DNA of 64,000 nt from Halorubrum laminariae (GTDB lineage: Archaea > Halobacteriota > Halobacteria > Halobacteriales > Haloferacaceae): contig NZ_JANHDL010000010.1 of NCBI RefSeq assembly GCF_024494655.1, positions 1 to 64,000 on the forward strand, given 5' to 3'. The position numbers and the translations under genes were made by a program. Positions 16,392-25,014 of this stretch are shown here, in pieces (within the stretch, counting starts at the first letter, position 1; every line of letters begins with the position of its first letter). The notes below the pieces were generated by a model that saw nothing but the letters and a program-made list of their open reading frames with translations, did not search any database and was not told where the DNA came from.

Positions 16392-17219
16392 TCACGACTC
16401 GGGGAAGACACTTGCTGGGTTGCGGTCGGCAAACGGGCCGACACGGCGATCCTCGGTCGCGTACTCGTAGAGTGCGGTGCGCGCGACCATACCGAGGACC
16501 TGTGCCGTGATGATCGCCGCGACGACGCAGAGCAGGCCAAGACCCCCGACGACCCATGCAACGATCCCGTGCAGGCCGAGGTAGGCACCCCCCAAGAGGA
16601 CGATACCGACGAGCGCAACCGGGAGGACGACCAGCGAAACGCCCAGCGAGGCGCTGACGCTTTCGCCCCACGTCTCCTTGAATGCGCTCCCACTCTCACG
16701 GAGAATGGTGCGCAGGTCTGCCGTGTCCTCAACGACGATGACGGGGACCACGAAGAAGGTCAGGAGGCCCCACGCGAGGTCGAAGACGAGGCGCGCAGCA
16801 CTCCCAAGGAAGCCGAACTTGTCGTCGAGGATGTAGAGGATGGTTCCGAGGGTGGCGGACGTGAGCGCCCAAATCGCGACTCCACGGCGCGAGCGCCACG
16901 CCGCGCGGAGCCCGTCGTGGACGGTCGGTGTTCCGCCGTCGAAATATTGGAATGCGCAGTGGGCAACGGCGACGTTGAAGAACGCGCCGAGACTCGAGGT
17001 GAGCGCGAGGCCGACGAATATCGCAGCGTACGTGATGAGGTCATTCGTGAAAATCGATGCGACCAGACCGTAGTGGAGGGCGACACCGGCCGCGATTGCG
17101 AAGCCACTCCCGACGAGCAGGAGGCTGCACAGCGGGAGGACTGCGAGACGGGGGTTCGCCCGGAAGACGTCGAGGCTTCCGTCGACGACGTCAAGCCCCC
17201 GACTGAACTTTCCGGACAT
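16392..17219 (-). CDS. Polytopic membrane protein, DUF6159-like, 275 aa
   Basis: The N-terminal motif FSRGLDVVDGSLDVFRANPRLAVLPLCS and the loop VPVIVVEDTADLRTILRESGSAFKETWGES fit the DUF6159 family of integral membrane proteins (from memory). Six hydrophobic segments are predicted. The ending YEYATEDRRVGPFADRNPASVFPES is a polar tail. Its general layout resembles the protein at 7055-7852. Function unknown. Confidence 0.75.
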   Translation of the reverse strand: MSGKFSRGLDVVDGSLDVFRANPRLAVLPLCSLLLVGSGFAIAAGVALHYGLVASIFTNDLITYAAIFVGLALTSSLGAFFNVAVAHCAFQYFDGGTPTVHDGLRAAWRSRRGVAIWALTSATLGTILYILDDKFGFLGSAARLVFDLAWGLLTFFVVPVIVVEDTADLRTILRESGSAFKETWGESVSASLGVSLVVLPVALVGIVLLGGAYLGLHGIVAWVVGGLGLLCVVAAIITAQVLGMVARTALYEYATEDRRVGPFADRNPASVFPES

Positions 17220-17289
17220 ACAGAAGTTTCGTTACTGAGTCGTCATAAGTCTTCATCTACCGCTTGCTGTGGGTTTCAGACACTGGTGG

Positions 17290-17697
17290 TTACCGATAGA
17301 TCGACAGCTCGGTTCGGTACACAACCAGATAGGCAGTCACATAGGCAGCACCCCAAACGATCGCTTGTGGCATACGGTTACTCCCGGAGATGGTCACATC
17401 CAGTGCGAGGACACTCACCATCCCGATGATACCCCATCCGATCGCCGACGCGATCAGGACGAACGCAAAATCACCTAACCGACCGAGCGACCAGTCACCG
17501 GCAACGACAGGATACGCACCGCCGAACGCCAACACACCAACAACCAGATTAACCGTCGCAGCCGATCCCGGTGATCCGAGAACGGCGTTTCCGAGCGAGA
17601 CCAAGGGGTAGAACGCAAGTACGAACCCGAACACTGCCAGCAGGAAATCGACAGTCGCTGTCACCCACGAACGTACTCCTCGCTCGGCAGTTGCCAT
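17290..17697 (-). CDS. Membrane protein, 135 aa, 4 TM
   Basis: Start at 17697 (MATAERGVRSWVTATVDFLL) is chosen; an upstream extension to 17841 has an implausible arginine-rich composition. Four hydrophobic segments with short loops follow, ending in a polar tail VVYRTELSIYR. No motif. Function unknown. Confidence 0.65.
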   Translation of the reverse strand: MATAERGVRSWVTATVDFLLAVFGFVLAFYPLVSLGNAVLGSPGSAATVNLVVGVLAFGGAYPVVAGDWSLGRLGDFAFVLIASAIGWGIIGMVSVLALDVTISGSNRMPQAIVWGAAYVTAYLVVYRTELSIYR

Positions 17698-17873
17698 ATC
17701 TGTGTTTCGTAGTGACGCTATGAGACGTTTGTGGTCCCTCCGCAATGGATTGCAGTCGGGTGGGCACGCCGTTAGGTGAGTTTGTGGAGGAGATCGACGA
17801 ACGGCGCGTCCCGACAGCTTCACTCGAGTGGCGACGAGCAATCTTTTTGTTGTCGTGAAGCGAATTGCTTCGT

Positions 17874-18140
17874 ATGACTGCTGACACCCCTGAGACTACC
17901 GCTCAATACGAGGCGGCCTATCGAGGGGGCCGCGATGCTGTCCTGTCCATCGTTTCTGGTGCGATGTGGGCCGTTCTCGGAGCGTTCGGGGTCGGATTGC
18001 TCTGGCTGACTGCCATCGCACTCACCAACGACACCGCAACACCGCCTACATACGCCGCCGCTCTCTTCGGGGCCACACTAACCGTTCTTGCCGGAGACGA
18101 ACTCTACCACCGCCTACACGGTGGCACTCCGATTTTCTAG
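17874..18140 (+). CDS. Small membrane protein, 88 aa, 2 TM (similar to 20551-20808)
   Basis: A polar N-terminus (MTADTPETTAQYEAAYRGGRD) leads into VLSIVSGAMWAVLGAFGVGL, and a second TM follows. The arrangement A-x-x-x-G, S-I-V/L-S-x-x-x-W-x-x-L-x-x-F-x-V matches the 85-residue protein at 20551, including the short C-terminal LYHRLH/LLYLLH ending. They are probably paralogs in opposite orientation. The start at 17865 is an alternative. Confidence 0.6.
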   Translation: MTADTPETTAQYEAAYRGGRDAVLSIVSGAMWAVLGAFGVGLLWLTAIALTNDTATPPTYAAALFGATLTVLAGDELYHRLHGGTPIF

Positions 18141-18184
18141 TGAATAGCGTGCCCCGTTGGAGTCAACGTTCTAACGAAAAGACG

Positions 18185-18271
18185 AGGGTGTCATAGAACT
18201 CTTTCCAAGGGATTTGTTACTCTCCTAGAGTTAGTGGAAAACACGTTAGGTAGGTATGCGTACTGAAAGAG
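18185..18271 (+). repeat. Intergenic repeat copy, CATAGAAC left end and GTACTGAA right end
   Basis: Starts GGGTGTCATAGAACTCTTTC and ends TTAGGTAGGTATGCGTACTG AAAG, about 87 bp, filling most of the gap before the Tat lipoprotein gene at 18308. A well preserved copy showing that this left end can pair with the GTACTGAA right end. Confidence 0.7.
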
Positions 18272-18307
18272 GTAAGTTAAACAATCGGCCACGTTCTATC
18301 TGTAGCA

Positions 18308-18757
18308 ATGAATCGTCGGAGGTTCCTCGCTGGGGCGTGTGGCGGACTCATCGCCACAAGCGGGTGTCTCGGGCTTGGCAGGAGTACACCATTCGTGACA
18401 GACCGAGGCGTAGATGCTCTCGACCGTGGGTGTGGCGACAAACAGAACGAAATATCGCCCCGGTACGATGAATCCGCCGACCAGCTCCATCTCGAAGGCG
18501 TGTTATCGGGGACAACAGCGTGTGGACCGCTCGATATTACGTACGCTTACAATCAAGAATCCGACCGAGTCATCGTCGAGGTCATTCTACTGAATGACAA
18601 CGAGTGTGAGTCGTGTACACGCTATTACGAATATGACGCAACAGTCTCGTTCCGGAAGACGCCCGATATTGTGGCGGTGGCCCATTCAGCACCGGAGGAC
18701 GTGATGGAGATGCGGGCGTTAGTAATCGAAGAAGAGACGACCACAGCCCCTGCCTGA
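18308..18757 (+). CDS. Tat-exported lipoprotein, 149 aa
   Basis: Starts MNRRRFLAGACGGLIATSGC, a twin-arginine signal with a lipobox ending in Cys20. The mature 129 residues are hydrophilic with four further cysteines (CGDKQ, CGPLD and CESC), which may form disulfides outside the cell. The central part reads as an Ig-like or beta-sandwich domain (LEGVLSGTTACGPLDITYAYNQ). Function unknown. Confidence 0.75.
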   Translation: MNRRRFLAGACGGLIATSGCLGLGRSTPFVTDRGVDALDRGCGDKQNEISPRYDESADQLHLEGVLSGTTACGPLDITYAYNQESDRVIVEVILLNDNECESCTRYYEYDATVSFRKTPDIVAVAHSAPEDVMEMRALVIEEETTTAPA

Positions 18758-18865
18758 GTATATTCGTAACCATTCGGCATCCTGTCTTGGCGGGCTTAAC
18801 CGCCCATTCGCCGCCCCCCATTTGCAGACTGTCAGTTAACCGTTTCTGCTGTAGGAAGTGTACAC

Positions 18866-18914
18866 TCTGTACTTACCGTTCAAAACAGGTGTGTCAACCA
18901 TTCTATGACACCTC
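18866..18914 (+). repeat. Intergenic repeat copy, CTGTACTTACCG left end and TTCTATGACACC right end
   Basis: CTGTACTTACCGTTC, then AACAGGTGTGTCAACCATTC and TATGACACCTC. Both alternative motifs meet in one short (about 49-bp) copy, so the body has been shortened. Confidence 0.7.
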
Positions 18915-18924
18915 AGAAAGACGG

Positions 18925-19362
18925 TTACGCAGCTGCGTCCGGCTTTGTTACGGTTCGGGCCGCGTACCCGAGCAAGAAGCCAAGGACACCAAGCGGAACA
19001 CCAAACACGAGTCCCCACCCGACGCCGAGGAGAAGCGTGTCACCAACCGTCGGCGTGCTCGTCTGGCCAGCGCCGACAATTCTGATAAACAAGGCACTCA
19101 CAGGAGCGATACAGACCAAGAGGCTCAGAACAAAACTCCGGTTCTGATACGTCTGCCACGCCGCCAGCAAAACGAGAACCGTTCCCCCACCAACGATGAT
19201 CGCTTGGCCCGGCAGGAGGGAATACACCGACTGGTAGTAGCCGGCCACGTAGATGGCGAGGACGAGCGTGAAGAGGCCGAGCGCAATCGCGCTCCATCGT
19301 TTGGTCAGCCCGAGATCATCACCGAGGAGGATCGCTCTGACCGGTCTCTTCGTCTCTGACAT
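18925..19362 (-). CDS. Membrane protein, 145 aa, 4 TM
   Basis: Starts MSETKRPVRAILLGDDLGLTKRW, then four hydrophobic segments with a Gly-rich last pair (GDTLLLGVGWGLVFGVPLGVLGFLLGYAAR). Single-gene unit bounded by repeat copies at 18866 and 19446. Function unknown. Confidence 0.65.
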   Translation of the reverse strand: MSETKRPVRAILLGDDLGLTKRWSAIALGLFTLVLAIYVAGYYQSVYSLLPGQAIIVGGGTVLVLLAAWQTYQNRSFVLSLLVCIAPVSALFIRIVGAGQTSTPTVGDTLLLGVGWGLVFGVPLGVLGFLLGYAARTVTKPDAAA

Positions 19363-19445
19363 ACGTTCTCATTCAAACGGAGTTCGCATCAATCTTCTGG
19401 AAGCATTAGCCGTGGATCTCAGCCTCAGCCCCACCAATTACCAGA

Positions 19446-19475
19446 GGTTAGTAGCACAATCGTTCTATCAATAGT
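19446..19475 (+). repeat. Degenerate repeat right end
   Basis: GGTTAGTAGCACAATCGTTC TATCAATAG resembles the GTTCTATGACAC end, diverged. Confidence 0.35.
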
Positions 19476-19536
19476 GAGCTTGAACCTTCGCTGGTTGAAT
19501 TGGCAGGCAATCCTACGTACTATTCGGCAATTGGAG

Positions 19537-19707
19537 TCAGGACGCGTTTTTGAGTTCTGCAAGTGCGTATATGATGGCGACAGCTCCGAATAGTATACCA
19601 ATCGAACCCAGGAGTTGATTTCGAGGAACGACAGTCGTCTGTGACACGACGAGCAGAGACATCAATATCACGTGGAGGGCAAGCAAGCGATCAGTACGGT
19701 CTGACAT
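19537..19707 (-). CDS. Small membrane protein, 56 aa, 2 TM
   Basis: ATG at 19707 on the minus strand to TGA at 19537 encodes MSDRTDRLLALHVILMSLLV, then VSQTTVVPRNQLLGSIGILF and GAVAIIYALAELKNAS. Two hydrophobic helices are separated by a polar loop. The frame is clean and has the same style as its neighbours. Function unknown. Confidence 0.55.
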   Translation of the reverse strand: MSDRTDRLLALHVILMSLLVVSQTTVVPRNQLLGSIGILFGAVAIIYALAELKNAS

Positions 19708-19857
19708 ACATCAGTTCCTCATTAACTCCATATGAGCGTTTGGTAGTTCAATCGTCTGTACCGGCAGGTTCACTTGCCGCTCTGAAAAGGACACCGGGGT
19801 TGGAACTATTGCTCGTTTGCAAGACACGCTTATGATACAGAGGTGATGACATATGGT

Positions 19858-20430
19858 ATGGATCGCAGCTGGCTCCGGCAGAGTGTCCTCCCCTTCTTAC
19901 TGCTTGCGTATCCGCTCACGTTCCTGTTCTTCCAGGGCGGCCAGTTCTGTCAGCCGTTGTGCTTCGAGCCGACAGCAGTGGGCGTGACCACGTTGTTGAG
20001 TGGCCTCCTCGTGTTGATGTTGGTCGCAGGTGCCCTCGGAACGCGCTTCAGATTCAATGAGCGAGGAGACACTCACCGGATCGTCCGCTGGCTTGGATCT
20101 CCCTCACTCCTTGCTGGCGGCATACTCGTGGGGGTGTTCGTCGGGTTTGTTGGCTTCTTAGCGCTCGATACGCTTTCGCTCTACGAAGCGGTCTGGAAAC
20201 CAATCGTTCTGCCCTTCAGTTTCCTGCTATTTCTCCCGGTGTGGGTGCTCTATATGGCGTCGTTCCCACTCGCCGTCCTGTTCTCAGTAGCTGGCATCGA
20301 ATCGTCCCCCCTCGTGACGGTAGTATTTCGAGGCGTCGTGGTGTTCATCGGATTCCCGCTCTCCGCCGGGGTTCAGACACTGTTCGTCTCAGTAGTGGTC
20401 GAGAGACTCCAGTCTGAAGCTATCGATTAG
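19858..20430 (+). CDS. Membrane protein, 190 aa, 5 TM
   Basis: Starts chosen at 19858 (MDRSWLRQ); ATGs at 19843 and 19846 are alternatives. Five hydrophobic segments are seen, with a Cys pair in the first external loop (GGQFCQPLCFEP) that may form a disulfide or bind metal. Single-gene unit. Function unknown. Confidence 0.65.
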   Translation: MDRSWLRQSVLPFLLLAYPLTFLFFQGGQFCQPLCFEPTAVGVTTLLSGLLVLMLVAGALGTRFRFNERGDTHRIVRWLGSPSLLAGGILVGVFVGFVGFLALDTLSLYEAVWKPIVLPFSFLLFLPVWVLYMASFPLAVLFSVAGIESSPLVTVVFRGVVVFIGFPLSAGVQTLFVSVVVERLQSEAID

Positions 20431-20550
20431 CACGTCTGAACAAGAATGGGAGACTCGTGAGGTCTTGGGGCGCTCGGGTTCATCGCCGTCCTCGATACCT
20501 GAATCGAGTGCGGAGATTCGCTAGGTGGGGGATGGGAGTATGATTTATTC

Positions 20551-20808
20551 CTAGTCCCAGTGGAGGAGATAGAGAAGATAGGTGCTAGCGCCGGTGATGA
20601 GTAACCCGATAGCAGCAAAGGCGATGGCAGTAAAACCGGTTGTAGCTGGAAGGACTGCTATTTGGACGGCTTGGAGGCCAACAAGAACCGTGAACACAGC
20701 CAGTATCGTCCAGAAAATGGCCGAAAGGATGGACCATCCGCCCCTAAATACCCCATCTCTTACGGCATACCGTATTTCGGATTCAGTGAGGTCGTCTGAC
20801 TCTCCCAT
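20551..20808 (-). CDS. Small membrane protein, 85 aa, 2 TM (similar to 17874-18140)
   Basis: Start at 20808 (MGESDDLTESEIRYAVRDGV); an earlier ATG at 20826 is possible. FRGGWSILSAIFWTILAVFT and a second TM parallel the protein at 17874. Function unknown. Confidence 0.6.
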   Translation of the reverse strand: MGESDDLTESEIRYAVRDGVFRGGWSILSAIFWTILAVFTVLVGLQAVQIAVLPATTGFTAIAFAAIGLLITGASTYLLYLLHWD

Positions 20809-20954
20809 ATTGGCTCTTACGTTCACTATCCATTATCTCTTGCGCTCGTACTGAGCGATAAATTCTTCACCAGGTTCGTTCCGCCAGAACAAGTCTTGGA
20901 GAGAGAAAATCGACAGAGCCAAACCGGTGGACTTGAGCAGTTCGTGTCACGCGT

Positions 20955-21716
20955 ATGGCCCTCGTAGGTGGTCTATCTGTGACGACGTTTTTCGGCGGTG
21001 CGATGCTCCTCATCGGCGGAATCGTACTCCTTGCGAGTGGACGGTACATCTGGCGAGCGACCGCCGTCCTCCGCGCGACAGACCGTGAGACACTCGATGA
21101 CGTCTCTCCTAATGCACTCGTTCGAGTTGCCGGCACCGTCACAGCGAGCGATGACGATGTCCTTGTCGCTCCGTTCAGTGGCGTCGACTGCGTCGCATTA
21201 CGCTACCAAATCGAGGAACGACGACTCTCCTTCCTCTACCTGTTCCCGTGGTACGTGACGGTTTACGAGGCGACAGCAGCCGTTCCGTTTACCGTTCGAA
21301 CGGAGACTGATTCCGTGTCCGTTGATGAGCCCGTGCAGACAGTCGCACTCGAGTCTCACGTTGTGGAGACGACGCGTGCCACTGCCGAACCGACCGAACG
21401 AATTGCCACCTTCGAACGCGACCACGAGGCGATCCCGGCGTCGACGCGGTGGCAGCACCCACCCGGATTTCTCGCACCGCTTGCACGTACGCTCTCACTG
21501 GGGACGCGGCGATACAGTGAACAGCGCGCTGCAGTCGGCGCGGACATCACGGTGGTCGGCCGCGTCACGCCTGACAGATCAGGACTCGATCCGATCGTCG
21601 TCTCCGATGGCTCACCGATAGCGACGGTCGGACGAATGGCGAAAACGTCGATCGCGGGCGTCCTTATCGGGGTCGTGGGACTACTGCTTGGATACTTCCT
21701 CTTGTTCCTCACGTAG
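20955..21716 (+). CDS. GIDE-domain-like membrane protein, 253 aa
   Basis: An N-terminal TM (about residues 8-28) precedes a soluble domain, and a final TM ends the protein. The domain has VRVAGTVTASDDDVLVAPFSG, then VDCVALRYQIEERR. This pattern (G-x-V, P-x-S-G-x-x-C-x-x-Y-x-x-x-x-x) is the one found in the GIDE/MULAN-type membrane domain, here without any RING finger. A late GADITVVGRV repeat unit supports a two-part beta domain. It is followed convergently by the Gly-rich-tailed protein at 21726. Role unknown. Confidence 0.6.
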   Translation: MALVGGLSVTTFFGGAMLLIGGIVLLASGRYIWRATAVLRATDRETLDDVSPNALVRVAGTVTASDDDVLVAPFSGVDCVALRYQIEERRLSFLYLFPWYVTVYEATAAVPFTVRTETDSVSVDEPVQTVALESHVVETTRATAEPTERIATFERDHEAIPASTRWQHPPGFLAPLARTLSLGTRRYSEQRAAVGADITVVGRVTPDRSGLDPIVVSDGSPIATVGRMAKTSIAGVLIGVVGLLLGYFLLFLT

Positions 21717-21725
21717 CCGGGTCGG

Positions 21726-22364
21726 TCAACACGCACCGCCTCCGCCGCCGGCCGCAGCTCCAGCTCCGGCACAGCTGGCTGCACTCGCGCTCGCACCGGC
21801 CACGGCCGCCGCCCCACCGACGACGATCGCGGCGTCGTCGGTCTGGCTGTAGTCGCGGCACTCGCCCCAGGCGACGGGTGCGATTTCGTCGTCGATATCG
21901 TCGGCCGCGAGGACGGGGTCACGAAGCTGCGACAGCGAGAATTCGGGCTCCGTCGCGTACTGGTCGACGAGCGAGTCGGTGAGGAGGACGCGGCGGCACG
22001 TCTCGGCCTCGAAGAGTTCGTCGCCGTCGAAGGTGAACTGGATGTCGTAGTGCCGGATGAACACGTCGTCGAAGGGCGCCTGGAGGGCACTCGCGGCTTC
22101 GCCGACAAGGTCCCAGACGAGGTCCTTGTCGGGTGTCTCGATGTCCTCGCCGAGTGAGAAGCGCGCGATGGGAACGACGACCGGCTCGCCGTCCGGCCCC
22201 TCGTTGACGACCGCGACACCGGTTACGCCACAGTCCTCGACGGCGTACCCCTGTTGTTCGACGGCTGTTCGGAGCGTCTCGTCGGCGTCGTGTTGTCGTG
22301 ATTCGAGGTCGACCTGTTCGTCCGGCGTGTCGCTGCCGAGAAGTCGTTCGAGCAGGGAGGGCAT
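21726..22364 (-). CDS. Soluble acidic protein with Ala/Gly-rich Cys-ending tail, 212 aa
   Basis: Start at 22364 (MPSLLERLLGSDTPDEQ) is preferred because the upstream extension to 22655 has a non-protein composition. Residues 1-175 are acidic and globular. The C-terminus is a low-complexity tail of Ala, Gly, Ser and Cys (ASAASCAGAGAAAGGGGGAC) with Cys as the very last residue. Such a tail could be a flexible linker or a membrane-associated small-residue helix. It converges with the GIDE-like gene, 9 nt apart. Family unknown. Confidence 0.65.
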   Translation of the reverse strand: MPSLLERLLGSDTPDEQVDLESRQHDADETLRTAVEQQGYAVEDCGVTGVAVVNEGPDGEPVVVPIARFSLGEDIETPDKDLVWDLVGEAASALQAPFDDVFIRHYDIQFTFDGDELFEAETCRRVLLTDSLVDQYATEPEFSLSQLRDPVLAADDIDDEIAPVAWGECRDYSQTDDAAIVVGGAAAVAGASASAASCAGAGAAAGGGGGAC

Positions 22365-22527
22365 CGTACCCCGGGATTTTCGTGGTGGGGTCTTTGGTGT
22401 TCGGGTGCAGGGTGTCATCGTACTGTTCCCCGGGTTGTTGATTTCCGGACTGTCTGAGTGGATCAGCCGATCGGCAGATGTGCGAGTTGAACGCGAGCAT
22501 CCGCGCGAGCGGAGTGAGCACGGTTCA

Positions 22528-22546
22528 CCGAGCGCGGAGCGCTCGG
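22528..22546 (+). terminator. G/C hairpin followed by a T-run
   Basis: CCGAGCG (22528-22534) pairs with CGCTCGG (22540-22546), followed by CCTTTTTC. It looks like a terminator, but no rightward gene precedes it, so it may end a small RNA or belong to a mobile fragment. Confidence 0.4.
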
Positions 22547-22576
22547 CCTTTTTCAGCCGTGTTTTTGCGAGGAGCG

Positions 22577-22595
22577 GTTCGCGCTCTGCGCGAAC
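22577..22595. other. G/C hairpin
   Basis: GTTCGCGC (22577-22584) pairs perfectly with GCGCGAAC (22588-22595), with a 3-nt loop; a T-run GTTTTTG precedes it at about 22561. Confidence 0.4.
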
Positions 22596-22744
22596 CCGAC
22601 GAGGAAAAAGATGGCTGAACTGAGCGATTCGTGGCTCACCAACCAATCGATTCACTCATTCGGTGCTGTTGATGTTGGAACTGTGCGATACCGCCACTCG
22701 TCAGGTGCCGAAACACCTGTAGGGATGTGGGCAAGACTCTCAGT

Positions 22745-23185
22745 ATGCGCGAAGCCCTCCACTCAATTCTGTTCGCAGAACGCTTCGAACGCCGGCTTGA
22801 CGTGCTGATCGCGGCCGTCGTCGCTGTCGGCACGTTCGTAATGTATGCGACCGGCGGCTTCAGCGTCGATGGTGGCGTCGTTTTCCTCCCTTCGGATGCG
22901 ACGCTCGTCGGCGCCGTCGCGGCAGCGGGAATTGGCTATCGACGTGGGAGTCTGATCGGCGCGTGGGTGACGGTGTTCGGCGCTTATATCGGCTTCTTCG
23001 CTGAATGGGCGTTTCTCGGATTGTCGAGCCACACGTTTGCTGGCAAGCTCGCGTTTCTATTCGATCCGGTCTCGCTTGGGTTGTCCGCACTTGCAGCTGT
23101 CGTCATCGGGACGATCTCGTTCGCCGTCGGATATCTCGCTGTGCGGGGTGTCAATACAATCTCAGAGGGGCGTACCGGTTCGTGA
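22745..23185 (+). CDS. Membrane protein, 146 aa, 4 TM
   Basis: Start at 22745 (MREALHSILFAERFERRL) is preferred; the frame extends to 22727. Four hydrophobic segments with Gly-rich packing, ending in a short polar tail. Single gene. Function unknown. Confidence 0.65.
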   Translation: MREALHSILFAERFERRLDVLIAAVVAVGTFVMYATGGFSVDGGVVFLPSDATLVGAVAAAGIGYRRGSLIGAWVTVFGAYIGFFAEWAFLGLSSHTFAGKLAFLFDPVSLGLSALAAVVIGTISFAVGYLAVRGVNTISEGRTGS

Positions 23186-23227
23186 CACATAGGAGGGTCC
23201 GTGTGCCATTTGTGCCACTTGAGGCCG

Positions 23228-23803
23228 CTACGACGATGACTGATCCTCTGCTGAGCCCCAGTGATTTCGCCAAAGGTGCCATCCGACGACGAGGCTTCCC
23301 GCGTAGAGTACGAGCAAGAGTATCGATCGTCCTTGGGCGAGGATCGCGTACAGCACGAGGAAGCCCCCGAGGACGCTCCCGCCGACGAGGTGTAAGAGCG
23401 ACCCGCCGGGAGTTTGCGCCTGAAGGTCGAGGCCGGTCCACGATCGAATCCCCACCAGGAGGCCAACGAGACCGGCGGTGGTGACGATGGGCAGGCCGGG
23501 GAATGTCCACGGGGTCGTCGGCAACGCCGGCGTCTCGCTGAGGATCACTGCCCACGCGAGCAAACTCCCACCGTACCAGACGATGCCCCGGAGCAGTTCC
23601 TCGCCCACGATCCGGTGGCGACCGGACGCTTCGAGTACCCCACCCACGAAGTAGAGAATGCCGAGCGGAGCCATGAAGGCGAGCGGCGGCCCCAGGAAGG
23701 CGATCGGCCCGCCGACCACCACCGCAAGGAGGGCAAGCAGACCAGCCACCACCGAGATGCCAGCCCCGTATCGGTGGATGGCGAGGAACGTCTCGTGATC
23801 CAT
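23228..23803 (-). CDS. Membrane protein, 191 aa, 6 TM
   Basis: Starts MDHETFLAIHRYGAGISVVA and has six hydrophobic segments with two His/Arg-bearing loops (EASGRHRIVGEELLRGIVWYGG). Histidines near membrane edges could bind a cofactor, but no family signature is clear. Single gene. Function unknown. Confidence 0.65.
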   Translation of the reverse strand: MDHETFLAIHRYGAGISVVAGLLALLAVVVGGPIAFLGPPLAFMAPLGILYFVGGVLEASGRHRIVGEELLRGIVWYGGSLLAWAVILSETPALPTTPWTFPGLPIVTTAGLVGLLVGIRSWTGLDLQAQTPGGSLLHLVGGSVLGGFLVLYAILAQGRSILLLVLYAGSLVVGWHLWRNHWGSAEDQSSS

Positions 23804-23909
23804 ACGACCGTACTTGTTCGGAGCCTCGCAAAAATCTTGTCCGCACCGTTCGAATCTCGGTTCCTACACCGGCAGCGTCCTCCGCGGCTGTGGCTGGGGA
23901 GTGAGAAGG

Positions 23910-24308
23910 TCACGACGTCAGCTGGGACGTGGATTGGCGCCGACCAATCAGCCAGTACGCGACCGGGAGGCACACGGCGAACGCGACTGGCCAGTACAGC
24001 ATCTGCGAGATGGGATCGGGTGGGAGCACCACGGCGGAGACGAGGAAGCCGCCCACGCCAGCGACGGCGACGACGGCCGCATACTGTTCTCGTCGGGACG
24101 GTGGCTGTTCCCGGTCGTGTTTGCGGCGCCACCAGCCAACGTAGTAGAGGAGGAGAACGCCGGATAGTGGCGCGAAGACGGCCCAGAAGAGAGGATGTGA
24201 ATCTCCACGAGCGCGGGCATCGAGGGCAACCCATACGCCGACGGCGATGAACACGACCAAGATGAGGATCGTGCCGAGGGCGACGATGAGGGGGAACGCG
24301 GGGGACAT
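23910..24308 (-). CDS. Membrane protein, 132 aa, 4 TM
   Basis: The first TM pair carries WVALDARARGDSHPLFWAVF, a pattern common in haloarchaeal phospholipase D-nuclease N-terminal-like membrane proteins (A-x-x-RG-x-x-x-x-x-W), then GVLLLYYVGWWRRKHDREQP and a second pair of TMs. Function unknown. Confidence 0.65.
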   Translation of the reverse strand: MSPAFPLIVALGTILILVVFIAVGVWVALDARARGDSHPLFWAVFAPLSGVLLLYYVGWWRRKHDREQPPSRREQYAAVVAVAGVGGFLVSAVVLPPDPISQMLYWPVAFAVCLPVAYWLIGRRQSTSQLTS

Positions 24309-24410
24309 AGGTTACCGACGTGTCCCATTGGTTGTAGGTTTTTCTGCCCCGAGAACACAGACGATAGAGCCGGTAATTGGTGGCCGTTGAATCTGGAGAG
24401 TTGCGGTAGA

Positions 24411-24533
24411 CTACGCGTCGCTCCCGTTCGGCATTCGATCAGCAGTGTCATCGGTGGAGGCAGTTCGTCGGCGCAGCCAATAGCCGAGTAGCAGTACGAA
24501 ACCAAACACGGCGAGGACCTTTTTCAGGGACAT
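24411..24533 (-). CDS. 40-residue single-TM peptide
   Basis: ATG at 24533 to TAG encodes MSLKKVLAVFGFVLLLGYWL, then RRRTASTDDTADRMPNGSDA: one TM, a stop-transfer RRR and a polar acidic tail. The 32-residue peptide at 49817-49915 has the same plan (short basic start, one TM, RRR, acidic tail), so they probably form a small family in the array. Function unknown. Confidence 0.55.
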   Translation of the reverse strand: MSLKKVLAVFGFVLLLGYWLRRRTASTDDTADRMPNGSDA

Positions 24534-24591
24534 ATCCATTCAGAACTACCGTATTTACGAGTCATACGTTTTCTGTTTGACGGTGCGCCTA

Positions 24592-24680
24592 TGGAGTCAT
24601 AGAACAGTTCACAAGGCGATTAATTTCATTATTGTTGGGATGAATCCCCCACTTAGTAGGTGTGCGAGTGTATCGATAGG
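24592..24680 (+). repeat. Intergenic repeat copy, CATAGAAC left end and GGTGTGCG right end
   Basis: GGAGTCATAGAACAGTTCAC, about 45 bp of body, then ACTTAGTAGGTGTGCGAGTG TATCGA. About 89 bp, well preserved; the tail closely matches the copy at 50466. Confidence 0.7.
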
Positions 24681-24697
24681 ACTTCCTAACGTAGTGG

Positions 24698-24961
24698 TCA
24701 GTCGATAAGTGCGAGCACAATATATCCGATGAACAAAGCACTAAGGGTGAATGTGATTGTCATTGTTCCGTCAGGCCAAATCGTGAATCCATCATGTGCC
24801 AGTTGAATTGAGAGGAGGATGCTTATCGCGCCGCCAACAAGTATGAAGACAGGCGTCAGTATTATCGCTCGATGTGGATGATTCCACGCATCCCAGTTCC
24901 ACGCAAGGAGACGGGATGTGAGTTTTTGGGTCATGTCGGTCATATTCAACCAACTGAACAT
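24698..24961 (-). CDS. Small membrane protein, 87 aa, 2 TM
   Basis: A polar N-terminus with Trp residues (LLAWNWDAWNHPHR) precedes two TMs (ILTPVFILVGGAISILLSI and ITFTLSALFIGYIVLALI). ATG at 24943 is an alternative start. Array unit between repeats at 24592 and 25015. Function unknown. Confidence 0.6.
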   Translation of the reverse strand: MFSWLNMTDMTQKLTSRLLAWNWDAWNHPHRAIILTPVFILVGGAISILLSIQLAHDGFTIWPDGTMTITFTLSALFIGYIVLALID

Positions 24962-25014
24962 CAGAAGTTAGACGTTGTGGTGTCTCACAGGAACAGTTAG
25001 CCGTTATTCAGAAC

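Larger units (their letters stand above)
22365..22744. other. 380-bp divergent gap with G/C hairpins
   Basis: This gap between divergent genes holds two strong hairpins with T-runs (22528-22546 and 22577-22595) and no convincing ORF. Confidence 0.45.

Noticed and set aside
16389..17429. 346-codon plus-strand frame opposite the DUF6159-like gene
   Set aside because: Its product is an Asp/Arg/Glu-rich shadow of a membrane protein on the other strand.
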